A stretch of 64,000 bases of DNA from Micromonospora yangpuensis. GTDB lineage: Bacteria > Actinomycetota > Actinomycetes > Mycobacteriales > Micromonosporaceae. The DNA lies in the NCBI RefSeq assembly GCF_900091615.1, contig NZ_FMIA01000002.1, positions 4,836,001-4,900,000 of the forward strand. Direction: 5' to 3'. Every line of letters starts with the position of its first letter. Position 1 is the first letter of the stretch. This document shows positions 17,290 to 25,237 of this stretch, piece after piece. The position numbers and the translations under genes are program-made. The notes below the pieces were generated by a model. It did not search any database and was not told where the DNA came from. It worked only from the letters and a program-made list of their open reading frames with translations.

Positions 17290-17475
17290 CCGACCCTCCC
17301 CCAGGGACGCGTCACGGGTGCGGACAGGCGGATACCCGACCGGTCTCGCTTCACCCCTTCGGGGGGAGCCGGTCTCACCCCCACCGGACCGATGCTGGAG
17401 GAGCCGGACACCCCTTGGACACGAGAGCAGGGCACGTCCGGACAGCGGGCACGACCGGAGGGCAGGTGGTGACGG

Positions 17476-17958
17476 ATGAGACGTTCGACCCGGGGCGGGA
17501 TGATGCTCGCGGCGACGATCGTCGGAATGGCGGCGGGTCGGGCGTTGGTCGCCGCCGGCCGGCGGCACCGCCAACACGCCACCGGCCGGCGGCACCGCCG
17601 ACGCACCACCGGCCGGCGAAGTGCCGACGCGTCCGGCCAATGGCAGGTGGTGACCGTGGACCGGCCGCCCGCCCAGGTGCTGCCGGGCGGGGTCTGGCCG
17701 GCACCGCTACGTCAGCTCGACGGGGCGGTGGAGGTGCGGGTGGGTTCGGCACCCGGGGAACGGGGCACCGAGTTGGCCGCGCGGTGGCGGCCCGGGGTAC
17801 CGGCCGGGCTGGCCGCGCACCTGGTGGGTGACGATCCCGCACGGTTGGTTCGGCAGGCGTTGCGGCAGGTCAAGCAGCTCGCCGAGACCGGTGAGCTGCT
17901 GCGGTCGGACCGATCGTCGATGGACCGGCCGGACGGGGCCGGACCGGGGGTGTGGTGA
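17476..17958 (+). CDS. Hypothetical protein, SRPBCC/cyclase-like remnant
   Basis: 160 aa, ATG with AGGTGG at 17464-17469. A hydrophobic N-terminal stretch ([20 protein letters not shown]) and a basic linker are followed by [29 protein letters not shown] and a final [15 protein letters not shown] helix. That pattern resembles part of an SRPBCC cyclase/dehydrase domain, whose members often end in a similar helix; the beta-sheet seems shortened. Its stop TGA overlaps the next start (TGATG), so it is translationally coupled to the zinc dehydrogenase. This pairing of a small membrane-anchored SRPBCC protein with an MDR dehydrogenase suggests shared substrate handling. The function is unproven. Confidence 0.7.
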   Translation: MRRSTRGGMMLAATIVGMAAGRALVAAGRRHRQHATGRRHRRRTTGRRSADASGQWQVVTVDRPPAQVLPGGVWPAPLRQLDGAVEVRVGSAPGERGTELAARWRPGVPAGLAAHLVGDDPARLVRQALRQVKQLAETGELLRSDRSSMDRPDGAGPGVW

Positions 17959-19130
17959 TGCGGGCACTGTGCTGGGACGGCGGCGACGGTCTGGTGGTAC
18001 GCCAGGTCCCGGACCCGGAGCTGCGCAACGCCCATGATGTCATCGTCCGGGTTCGCCGCAGCGCCGCCTGCGGGGCCGAGCTGCCGATGCTGACCGGCGG
18101 ACAGCCGGCGCCCAGCGTCGGGGAGGCCCTCGGGCACGAGTTCCTCGGCGACGTGGTCGAGGTCGGTCCGGAGGTGAGCCGGCACCGGGTCGGCGACCGG
18201 GTGGTGGTCTGTTCCACCGTCTCCTGCGGACGGTGCTGGTACTGCCGGCGTGGGCTCTACTCCTGCTGTGACAACGGCAGCAGCGCCGAGGCGATGGTGG
18301 CCGAACCGCCGTGGGGCGCACCGGCCGCCGGGTGTTACGGGCACCCGCGTTCGGCCGGCGGCTTCGCCGGCTCCCACGCCGAGTACGTCCGGGTCCCGTA
18401 CGCCGATGTGGGTGCCTTCGGGGTGCCGGAGGGGGTCAGTGACGACCGGGCGGTGTTCGCCTCGGAAGCCGCCCCGACCGGCTGGCTCGGTGCCGACCTG
18501 GGTGGGGTGGGCCCGGGTGACGTGGTGGCGGTCTGGGGCGCGGGGGCGGTCGGCCAGTTGACCGCGTTGGCGGCCCTGATGCGCGGCGCGGAACGGGTGA
18601 TCGTGGTCGACCGGTACGACGACCGGCTCCGGATGGTCGAGCGTGCCGTCGGGGTGGAGACGCTGCATCTGGGGCGTACCGATGTCGCCGCCGAGCTGCG
18701 CGAACGCAGCGGGGGGCGGGGGCCGGACGTGTGCGTGGAGGCGGCCGGGGAGGGCGGGCCGCGGGCTCGGTCCTTCGCTGCCCGGCTCGGCGGCCGGCCG
18801 GCGGGGGACGCCCCGGCGGTCCGGGAGGCGGTGCACGCCTGCCGCAAGGGCGGGACGGTGGCCGTCCTCGGCGCGGCCTCCGGGTTCGTCGACGCGTTCC
18901 CGCTCGGTGCGGTGCTGCACAAGGGAATCACCGTCCGGGGCTCCCGCCAGAACGGTCAGCGGTACGTGCCACGGCTGCTGGAGCTGATGGCCCGCGACGA
19001 GGTACGGACCGAGCACCTGGCCACCCACCGGCTGCCGTTGGAGCAGGGGCCGCTCGGGTACGACCTGTTCCGGACCCGCGCCGACGGCTGCGTACGGGTG
19101 GTCTTCGCCCCGCAGGAGGCGGCCGGCTGA
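17958..19130 (+). CDS. Zinc-dependent MDR alcohol/formaldehyde-type dehydrogenase
   Basis: 390 aa, ATG overlapping the upstream stop by one base. Medium-chain dehydrogenase features: GHEFLGDVVEVG with the catalytic-zinc GHE (H60, E61), Cys38 as a likely zinc ligand, a structural-zinc set CxxCxxCx7C (C90, C93, C96, C104), and a Rossmann motif VWGAGAVGQL. The C-terminal half resembles glutathione-independent formaldehyde dehydrogenase-like MDR proteins often annotated as alcohol dehydrogenase AdhP/FDH-like. It likely oxidises an alcohol or aldehyde with NAD(P)+. The gene is coupled to the SRPBCC-like gene and diverges from the LuxR regulator. The substrate is unknown. Confidence 0.9.
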   Translation: MRALCWDGGDGLVVRQVPDPELRNAHDVIVRVRRSAACGAELPMLTGGQPAPSVGEALGHEFLGDVVEVGPEVSRHRVGDRVVVCSTVSCGRCWYCRRGLYSCCDNGSSAEAMVAEPPWGAPAAGCYGHPRSAGGFAGSHAEYVRVPYADVGAFGVPEGVSDDRAVFASEAAPTGWLGADLGGVGPGDVVAVWGAGAVGQLTALAALMRGAERVIVVDRYDDRLRMVERAVGVETLHLGRTDVAAELRERSGGRGPDVCVEAAGEGGPRARSFAARLGGRPAGDAPAVREAVHACRKGGTVAVLGAASGFVDAFPLGAVLHKGITVRGSRQNGQRYVPRLLELMARDEVRTEHLATHRLPLEQGPLGYDLFRTRADGCVRVVFAPQEAAG

Positions 19131-19159
19131 CCGGTCGGGCCTGGCGCGGGGTGTCCGAC

Positions 19160-20026
19160 TCACCGTGGTGCCGCCCCGTTGTCGACGAACCGGAACACCG
19201 TGTCCGCGTCCGCCGCGTCGGCCTCGGCCAGCACCAGCCCCAACTGGCTGGAGTGTCGGAGGAACGCGGACCCGTTGCCGATGGTGTGGGTGCGGTCGCC
19301 GTCCGCCGTCGGGCCGGTCCCGATGGTGAACTGCTGTGCCGGGTCGGTCGGTACGCACCGCGCCGCCACGATCGGCGGCGTGCCGCCACCCGCGCCGACC
19401 TGCCAGCAGTGCCTGGTCCCGGCGCTGTCCGGCTCGGCGGTACGGATCAGGTAGCTGCCGTCCGGTTGCGGAAGGAAGACGAAGAGGCTGCGTCCCTCGT
19501 CACCGTCGACCTCGCCGAGTTGGCCGTCGTCGAGCAGGGAGACCGCCGATTCGAAAGCGCCCGTCCGGACGACGGCGTACTGACGCCGGGCGAGCTTGAG
19601 CGGATCCACCTCGGCGGCGGGCGTCGAGGCCGAGGTGCCGGCGCTGGTGGCCGGAGCGGCACCGGTCGGGGCGCTGCCGCTCGCGGTGCCGCCGGTCGGC
19701 GCAGTGTCGACAGGCGCGCTGCCGGTCGGGGTCGGCGTCGGTCGAGCGGGGTTCGGCGTCGGCAGCGACGGTAGCGGAGCCGACCGGGACGGGACGGCGG
19801 TCGGCCCGGCCGGCAGGGTGTCGGGCGGTCGGCCGGCGAACCCGGCGATGCCGACCCCCACCGCCCCGAGCAGCACGACCCCGAGTACGGCGGTCGCGCC
19901 GTACCGACGCCGACGGCGCGTGTCGCCGCGGCGGCGGACGTCGGAGGCGGTGGCGACCCGACCGGTCTGCCGGGCGTGTCGGGCCAGTTCCCGCAGCGCC
20001 TCGTCAAGGTTGTCGTCAGGTGCCAT
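19160..20026 (-). CDS. Membrane anti-sigma-like protein with extracytoplasmic sensor domain
   Basis: 288 aa. ATG at 20026 with AAGGAGG four bases upstream; it starts inside the last codons of the sigma gene (11-base overlap). A cytoplasmic N-terminus of about 42 residues (LDEALRELARHARQTG) could bind the sigma factor. One membrane segment (43-65) leads to a Pro/Thr/Ser/Ala-rich stalk and an outer domain with SLLDDGQLGEVDGDEGRSLF, CWQVGAG, QQFTIG and VDNGAAPR. This outer domain closely resembles that of the lipoprotein at 20742-21443. It is probably an anti-sigma factor by position and topology; no zinc HxxxCxxC motif is seen. Confidence 0.75.
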   Translation of the reverse strand: MAPDDNLDEALRELARHARQTGRVATASDVRRRGDTRRRRRYGATAVLGVVLLGAVGVGIAGFAGRPPDTLPAGPTAVPSRSAPLPSLPTPNPARPTPTPTGSAPVDTAPTGGTASGSAPTGAAPATSAGTSASTPAAEVDPLKLARRQYAVVRTGAFESAVSLLDDGQLGEVDGDEGRSLFVFLPQPDGSYLIRTAEPDSAGTRHCWQVGAGGGTPPIVAARCVPTDPAQQFTIGTGPTADGDRTHTIGNGSAFLRHSSQLGLVLAEADAADADTVFRFVDNGAAPR

Positions 20027-20585
20027 CGTTCCTCCTTCCGCCCGCGCGCTGGTGCGGCGTCGCCTTCCGGTCACGACCGCGGGGCTCCGCTGCGCCGTAC
20101 TCCTCGCGCCCGCCCACCCTCAGGTGGGCGGCCAGGTCCCGGCGGCCACGGACGAGCCAGGTCTTGACGGTGTTCGGGTTGCTGCCGATCTCGGTGGCGA
20201 TCTCGGTGACGCTGAGGCCGACCAGATGGTGCAGGACCACCACCCGACGCTGGTCAGCGGGGATGCGGCGCAGCGCGGCGACGAGTGCCACGTGGTCGAC
20301 GGAGATCCCGTCGAGGTGCTGGTCGACGGTCTGCCGGTGGTGGGCCCGGAGCCGGTTCACCGTCCGCCGCCAGGCGCTCACCGCGATGCGGTAGGCGACG
20401 GTGCGTACCCAGGCCTCCGGGCTGTCGCACTCGCGCACGGTGGACCACCGGTCCCAGGCCCGGGCGTACGCCTCGGCGACCGCGTCCTCCGCGTCGGTCC
20501 GGTTGCCGAGCATCGCGTACACCTGCCCCAGCAGGCGCTGAGCCGACGACGTGTAGAACGCGTCGAACTCCTCGGCATCACGCAT
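20016..20585 (-). CDS. ECF-type RNA polymerase sigma factor
   Basis: 189 aa, ATG at 20585. Sigma region 2 occupies about residues 5-75 (EFDAFYTSSAQRLLGQVYAML, DAEDAVAEAYARAW), and region 4 about 105-155 (ALRRIPADQRRVVVLHHLVGLS, VTEIATEIGSNPNTVKTWLVRGRRDL). The size and the lack of regions 1 and 3 make it an extracytoplasmic-function sigma of the SigE/SACE type. The gene following it, overlapping by 11 bases, encodes a single-pass membrane protein and is the likely anti-sigma. A lipoprotein gene sharing the sensor domain lies 156 bases upstream on the same strand and may be in the regulon. Confidence 0.93.
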   Translation of the reverse strand: MRDAEEFDAFYTSSAQRLLGQVYAMLGNRTDAEDAVAEAYARAWDRWSTVRECDSPEAWVRTVAYRIAVSAWRRTVNRLRAHHRQTVDQHLDGISVDHVALVAALRRIPADQRRVVVLHHLVGLSVTEIATEIGSNPNTVKTWLVRGRRDLAAHLRVGGREEYGAAEPRGRDRKATPHQRAGGRRNDGT

Positions 20586-20741
20586 CGATCATGCCCTCTA
20601 CCTGTCCGGTTGTTCCGGTACGGTCACCGTCCGGTGGCGGCACTCGGCGCTGCCAGCCGGCAGCCCGACGTGGCCCGGTCGGGCCCCCCGCCCCGCCCGC
20701 AGCGGATCCTGGGGCGTGGTGCGACCCGACCGGGTCGACGA

Positions 20742-21443
20742 TCAGTTTCGGGGCGCGGCCCCGTTGTCGTTGATTTTGAAGTAGCTGACCGGCGGGTTGT
20801 CGCCCAACTCTTCCATGATCAGACCGTTGCTGGCCGAGGTCCGCAGGTACGCCGACTGGTTGCTGATCAGGTACACCGTGGCATCACCCCGCTTGTCCGG
20901 GTCGATCACGAACTGCTGGTTGCGGTCGTTGGCGTTGCAGGTGGCACCCCGGACGCTCAGTGGCTCGTTGGTGTTGGGGTTGTGCACCCGCCAGCAGAGC
21001 GGGCTGGTGCTGCCGCGCTGGTAGGACTTGATCAGGTACTTCTTCCCGCCGAGCGGGGTCGGCGCGAACAGCTGCCGGCCCTCGTCCCCGTCGACCTCGG
21101 TCAGGCGCCCGCCGTCGAGCAACGACAGCCCGCCCTCGAACGAGTCGACCCGGACGATCGTTCCCCACCGCTTCCCGGTCAGCACCGGCGGGACGGCTTC
21201 CGCCGGCTTCGGCGCGTCGTCCTTCGGCGCTACCGACCGGGTCGGGGCCGCCTCTGACGGTGCCTGCTCCGACGGGGCAGCCGACGAACTCGCAGTCGCC
21301 TCCTGTGGCGGCGTGGCCGACTGGGTCAACGCCACCTCCCGCGCCGGGGTCGAGTCGGTCGCCGGCGCGTCCGCGCCGCACGCCCCCAGCGCACCGGTAA
21401 GCGCCACCAGTCCGGCACCGGCGATCCATCGCTTGATCGACAT
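20742..21443 (-). CDS. Lipoprotein sharing the anti-sigma sensor domain
   Basis: 233 aa. ATG at 21443 with GAGGAG eight bases upstream. Lipobox LGAC with Cys22. After an acidic/Ser/Pro linker (23-85), the C-terminal domain has FEGGLSLLDGGRLTEVDGDE, LIKSYQRG, LCWRVHN, QQFVIDPDK, SNQSAYLRTS and INDNGAAPRN. This matches the outer domain of the adjacent anti-sigma-like protein in order and in several exact segments. QxF-type turns recall a ricin-B-like beta-trefoil, though that is only an impression. It could compete with, or present a ligand to, the anti-sigma sensor. It lies upstream of the sigma gene in the same direction, separated by 156 bases. Confidence 0.8.
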   Translation of the reverse strand: MSIKRWIAGAGLVALTGALGACGADAPATDSTPAREVALTQSATPPQEATASSSAAPSEQAPSEAAPTRSVAPKDDAPKPAEAVPPVLTGKRWGTIVRVDSFEGGLSLLDGGRLTEVDGDEGRQLFAPTPLGGKKYLIKSYQRGSTSPLCWRVHNPNTNEPLSVRGATCNANDRNQQFVIDPDKRGDATVYLISNQSAYLRTSASNGLIMEELGDNPPVSYFKINDNGAAPRN

Positions 21444-21725
21444 TTCACGTCTCCTCGTCGGCACTGCGGCCGACCGCAGTGGTGAATCTACTGTGGAAGC
21501 GGGAGCTTCACCCTCACGACGCCCGGACCCCGGTCCCGGTTTCAGCCGGCGCCACATTTTTCTCGGCCCGACCGGCAGGCGGCACCGGCACCTACCCCCC
21601 GACCGGCAGGCGGCACCGGCGGCCCACGGCCCGGCCGGTGGGCCGCCCGGCGCCCTGGGCGTTCCGGCAGATCGGCGCGGTCCGATCATCCGGCCGGGTC
21701 GGCGGCGGGGTGGCAGACTCGGTGG

Positions 21726-22898
21726 ATGCGTGACGACCGGCCGTACGACCTTGTCCTGTTCGGCGCGACCGGGTTCACCGGCGCGCTCACCGCCGAGTAC
21801 CTGGCCCGGCACGCCCCGGCCGACCTGCGGTGGGCGCTGGCCGGGCGGAACCCGGAGAAGCTCGCCGGGGTACGGGACCGGTTGGCCGGCATCGAGCCCC
21901 GCCTGGCGGAGCTGCCGCTGCTCACCGCCGACGTCACCGACGCAGACTCGCTGCGTACGGTGGCCCGCAGCGCCCGGGTGGTGGCCAGCACGGTCGGCCC
22001 GTACGTGCACCACGGCGAGCCACTGGTGGCCGCCTGCGCCCAGGCCGGCACGGACTACCTGGACATCACCGGTGAGCCGGAGTTCGTCGACCTGATGTAC
22101 GTGCGGCACCACGCCGAGGCGCAGCGCACCGGGGCCCGGCTGGTGCACGCCTGCGGCTTCGACTCGATCCCGCACGACCTGGGGGTCTGGTTCACCGTCA
22201 CGAAACTGCCCGACGGGGTGCCGATCACCGTCGACGGGTACCTCCGCGGCGGTGGCCGGTTCTCCGCCGGGACGTACCACTCGGCGCTGACCGCGCTCTC
22301 CCGTACCGCGCAGGCCAGCCGGGCGGCCCGCGAGCGGAAGGCCGTCGAGCCGCGCCCGGACGACCGGCGGGTGCGGGCCGTACCGGGCAGGATCGGTCGG
22401 TCGGCGGAGACCGGGGGTTGGGCGGTCCCGCTGCCGACCATCGACCCGCAGGTGGTCCGCCGGTCGGCGGCGGCCTGCCCGGAGTACGGCCCGGACTTCC
22501 GCTACCGGCACTTCGTCTCGGTCAAGCGGCTGCCCGCCGTGCTGGCCGGCGCGGTCGGGCTGGGCGGCCTGCTGGCGCTGGTGAAGCTGCCACCGACCCG
22601 ACGCTGGCTGTTCGGACGACTGGCCTCCGGGCAGGGCCCCACACCGCAGCAGCGGGCGAAGTCGTGGTTCACCGTCCGTTTCGTCGGCGCCGGTGGTGGC
22701 CGTCGGGTGGTCACCGAGGTCTCCGGTGGCGACCCGGGCTACGACGAGACGGCGAAGATGCTCGCCGAGTCCGCGCTCTGCCTCGCCCTGGACGACCTGC
22801 CACCCACCGCTGGCCAGCTCACCCCGGTCGCCGCCATGGGCGACCACCTCCTACAACGCCTCACCCGCGCCGGCCTAACCTTCCGCACCCTGGAGTAA
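21726..22898 (+). CDS. Saccharopine dehydrogenase-like reductase (trans-acting enoyl reductase type)
   Basis: 390 aa, ATG at 21726 with only a weak ribosome binding site. An N-terminal Rossmann motif LVLFGATGFTGALTAEYL is followed by ALAGRNPEKLAGVRDRL, SARVVASTVGPYVHHGEPLV and YLDITGEPEF, all typical of the saccharopine dehydrogenase-like family that includes mycobacterial trans-acting enoyl reductases. In that family the partner is often a polyketide synthase, but none is nearby. FVSVKRLPAVLAGAVGLGGLLALVKLP in the C-terminal half may touch membrane. The stop codon TAA is the first part of intergenic repeat copy 3. The substrate is unknown. Confidence 0.88.
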   Translation: MRDDRPYDLVLFGATGFTGALTAEYLARHAPADLRWALAGRNPEKLAGVRDRLAGIEPRLAELPLLTADVTDADSLRTVARSARVVASTVGPYVHHGEPLVAACAQAGTDYLDITGEPEFVDLMYVRHHAEAQRTGARLVHACGFDSIPHDLGVWFTVTKLPDGVPITVDGYLRGGGRFSAGTYHSALTALSRTAQASRAARERKAVEPRPDDRRVRAVPGRIGRSAETGGWAVPLPTIDPQVVRRSAAACPEYGPDFRYRHFVSVKRLPAVLAGAVGLGGLLALVKLPPTRRWLFGRLASGQGPTPQQRAKSWFTVRFVGAGGGRRVVTEVSGGDPGYDETAKMLAESALCLALDDLPPTAGQLTPVAAMGDHLLQRLTRAGLTFRTLE

Positions 22899-22948
22899 GG
22901 AAGGGCCCCCTGTTAACGCTTTCGGTAGAGAAGGGAACCCCTCTCACC
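22895..22948 (+). repeat. Intergenic repeat element, copy 3
   Basis: GTAAGGAAGGGCCCCCTGTT, AACGCTTTCGGTAGAGAAGG, then an imperfect GGGAACCCCTCTCACC end. Its TAA (22896-22898) ends the reductase gene. A short gcgggcaggcagc tandem repeat follows (about 22971-23033). Confidence 0.9.
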
Positions 22949-23110
22949 GCCCCGGCGGCAGCGAGCACCGCGCGGGCGGCCAGCGCGGGCAGGCAGCGCG
23001 GGCAGGCAGCGCGGGCAGGCAGCGCGCGAGCAGCGCACGGGCGGCGGGCGGGGTGAGTGACGGGTGCGGGGTGGACCCTCGACCTGGTCGAGGTGGCAGG
23101 ATCGGCCGGT

Positions 23111-24193
23111 GTGGGAGGCGACCTGCACAGCATCGGCGAGTTCGCCCGCGCCAGCGGGCTGAGCGTGAGCGCCCTGCGGTTCTACGACCGCTCCGGCATC
23201 CTGACGCCGGCGCTTGTCGACCCGGCCACCGGCTACCGCTGGTACGCCGACGAGCAGGTGCTGCCGGCCCGCCTGGTGGCCGGGCTGCGCCGGGTCGGCA
23301 TGCCGCTGGCCGACATCGCCGCCGCGCTGCGTCGACGCGACGAGCCGGCCGCCGTACATCGGCTGCTCGACGCGCACCTGCGCCGGTTGGAGGACGGGTT
23401 GACCGACGCCCGACGGGAGCTGGCCCGGGTGCGGGCGTTGCTGGAACCGGTCGGGGCCGCGTCGACCACCCGGCTGGTGCTGTCCGGGGCCGAGTTGGCC
23501 GCCGCCGTCGACGCGGTGCGCTTCGCCGCCGGCGTCGACCCCGACCTGCCGATGCTCGCCGGGGTGCTGGTCGACGTCGACTCCGACGAGGTACGCCTGG
23601 TCGCCACCGACCGGCACCGGCTGGCGGTGGCCCGTACCCCCGCGCGGGTGGCCGGGGCGGCGGTGCGCGCGCTGCTCCCGCTCGGTGCGGTGGACGAGCT
23701 GCGCGCCCTGCTGGCCACGGGCCCCGACGGTACGGTCAGCGTGGAGATCGCGCCGTCCACCGTCGCGGCCGTGGTGGGCGACCGGACGATCCGGGCCACC
23801 GCCCTGCCGTACGACTTCCCGGACTACCGCCGGCTGCTGCGACGTACCGTCGACGACCGAGAGGTCCGCCGGATACCTTTCGACGTGCCAGCTCTGCGGG
23901 CCGCGCTGCACGCGGTTCCCGTCGTGGTCCGGGAGCACGACGGGGTTGCCCATCCGCTGACCGTGCTGGGTGTGGACGCCCACGACGGACTACGGCCCCT
24001 GACGCCGGCCGAGGCCAGCGTGGCAGACGGTGAGCTGCGGATCGGGGTGAACAAGGGGTACCTGCTCGACGCGCTGGACGCCGCCGGCGACGCCCAGCTG
24101 GTCCTGGAGCTGGACGGCCCGGTCACCCCGCTGGCGATCCGCCGTCCCACCCGGCCGGGCACCTTCTCCGTCCTGATGCCCATCCACCTCTGA
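23111..24193 (+). CDS. MerR-type regulator fused to a DNA sliding-clamp (DnaN-like) domain
   Basis: 360 aa from GTG 23111 (AGGA nine bases upstream); GTG 23057 would add 18 residues. Residues 5-75 are a MerR winged helix (SIGEFARASGLSVSALRFYD, GYRWYADEQV), followed by a coiled coil to about 112. Residues 120-360 read like a bacterial beta clamp: LVLSGAELAAAVDAVRFA, MLAGVLVDVDSDEVRLVATD, RHRLAVAR, LPYDFPDYRRLL, VNKGYLLDAL and the terminal VLMPIHL, which parallels the LMPVRL end of DnaN. It appears to hold fewer clamp subdomains than DnaN (about two of three). Actinomycetes have related MerR/clamp fusions, but their role is unclear. It may sense DNA damage or a ligand rather than encircle DNA. 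Confidence 0.85.
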   Translation: MGGDLHSIGEFARASGLSVSALRFYDRSGILTPALVDPATGYRWYADEQVLPARLVAGLRRVGMPLADIAAALRRRDEPAAVHRLLDAHLRRLEDGLTDARRELARVRALLEPVGAASTTRLVLSGAELAAAVDAVRFAAGVDPDLPMLAGVLVDVDSDEVRLVATDRHRLAVARTPARVAGAAVRALLPLGAVDELRALLATGPDGTVSVEIAPSTVAAVVGDRTIRATALPYDFPDYRRLLRRTVDDREVRRIPFDVPALRAALHAVPVVVREHDGVAHPLTVLGVDAHDGLRPLTPAEASVADGELRIGVNKGYLLDALDAAGDAQLVLELDGPVTPLAIRRPTRPGTFSVLMPIHL

Positions 24194-24299
24194 CTATCTC
24201 TCCGTACTGAGGGACGGAGGTCTCCTCCAACGCAAGACACACCATCGACATAGGATCGGTAGGTAGGAGTCTCTACGTGTGCGGTCAAGGAGAACGAAC

Positions 24300-25082
24300 G
24301 TGGCGAAGCGAAAGACGTCCGAAGAGTGGGCGGAATGGGCGAAAACCTACCGTAGACTTCGCACGAATGGGCACATCGTCGTCACCGCGGGAAAGCTCCA
24401 AGTCAAGGTGGACGGGCTGGACGCGGCCGAGATCCGGTTCGCAAAAAATCTACGCCACTACAACAACCCCGAGAAAAGGGGCTCGCACGGCGGGCCACGG
24501 GACATGCCACCGCTGCTGCGAAACGAACTGTTCCAGAACGGCCACCTCCCGGATACGAGCACCGCACTGCGGAGCGGCCAACGAACGTTCCACCGATCCG
24601 AGGACAATGCGCTCGCGATGGCCGAGGCCAAGAAAAGGCACGGAGAGGCAGAACCCAGCGCCCGTTGTACCGTCGATGTGGACGGGATCGGCACCGTCAA
24701 CATCGGTAGACGGCTCAAGAACATCGGGCGGGGCCAGGTCAAGAACCCGGGCGACATGGAACTCATGAAAATCATCGAGTACGGCTGGGACAGCTATGCC
24801 CCACCGCCGAGCAGCCACGACGCGCACACCCGCTACCTCGCCCTGAAGGCGAACCGACCCACCCCCGAACAGCTCCAGAAACTCACATCCACCGAGCCCG
24901 CCGCCCAGCCGACAGCGGCCGAGGTCGCCGCCGCCAGACTGCCGAGCTACCCCGGACACCCGTACGCCGAAGCGTCAAGCTCCACTACGCCAGCCAGCCC
25001 GCCCTGGAACCCGAACGCGCAGTACCAGCAGCCCTGGCACCCGGACCAGGCGCGCGGACAACAACGAGGCCCCCGCCCCTGA
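24300..25082 (+). CDS. Unrecognised protein, atypical composition
   Basis: 260 aa, GTG with AAGGAG at 24287-24292. I do not recognise it. The N-terminal 160 residues are charged and rich in Lys, Arg, Asn and His (SEEWAEWAKTYRRLRTNG, FAKNLRHYNNPEKRG, RTFHRSEDNALAMAEAKKRHG, GRRLKNIGRGQVKNPGDMEL), suggesting a nucleic-acid-binding protein. The last 80 residues are Pro/Gln/Ala/Ser-rich and probably disordered. Its base composition is visibly lower in GC than that of its neighbours and it uses more AAG/AAA and AAC codons, which suggests recent transfer. No signal peptide or membrane segment is seen. It sits alone between the MerR-clamp gene and serS. Confidence 0.7.
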   Translation: MAKRKTSEEWAEWAKTYRRLRTNGHIVVTAGKLQVKVDGLDAAEIRFAKNLRHYNNPEKRGSHGGPRDMPPLLRNELFQNGHLPDTSTALRSGQRTFHRSEDNALAMAEAKKRHGEAEPSARCTVDVDGIGTVNIGRRLKNIGRGQVKNPGDMELMKIIEYGWDSYAPPPSSHDAHTRYLALKANRPTPEQLQKLTSTEPAAQPTAAEVAAARLPSYPGHPYAEASSSTTPASPPWNPNAQYQQPWHPDQARGQQRGPRP

Positions 25083-25237
25083 CCCACCGCCGGACGACAC
25101 CAGCGCCCACCGCCGGGCGGCCACCGGAGGATCGAACGCTCTTGGCCGGCCCCGTGCTGGGTCATCGCCACCCGGCGGCGGGCGGTAGCATCGGGGGGTT
25201 GGTCACCTGGACGTCCGGACGGAGGCGTACGAGCAGC

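Noticed and set aside
15683..17479. Two ~600-codon plus-strand frames opposite the LuxR gene
   Set aside because: They are composed of Ser/Arg/Pro/Thr runs with [12 protein letters not shown] repeats mirrored from the real minus-strand repeats, and no start signals are seen.
24194..24260. Short hairpin CTCCGT...ACGGAG after the MerR-clamp gene as terminator
   Set aside because: Only a six-base stem with a long loop; too weak to list as a terminator.
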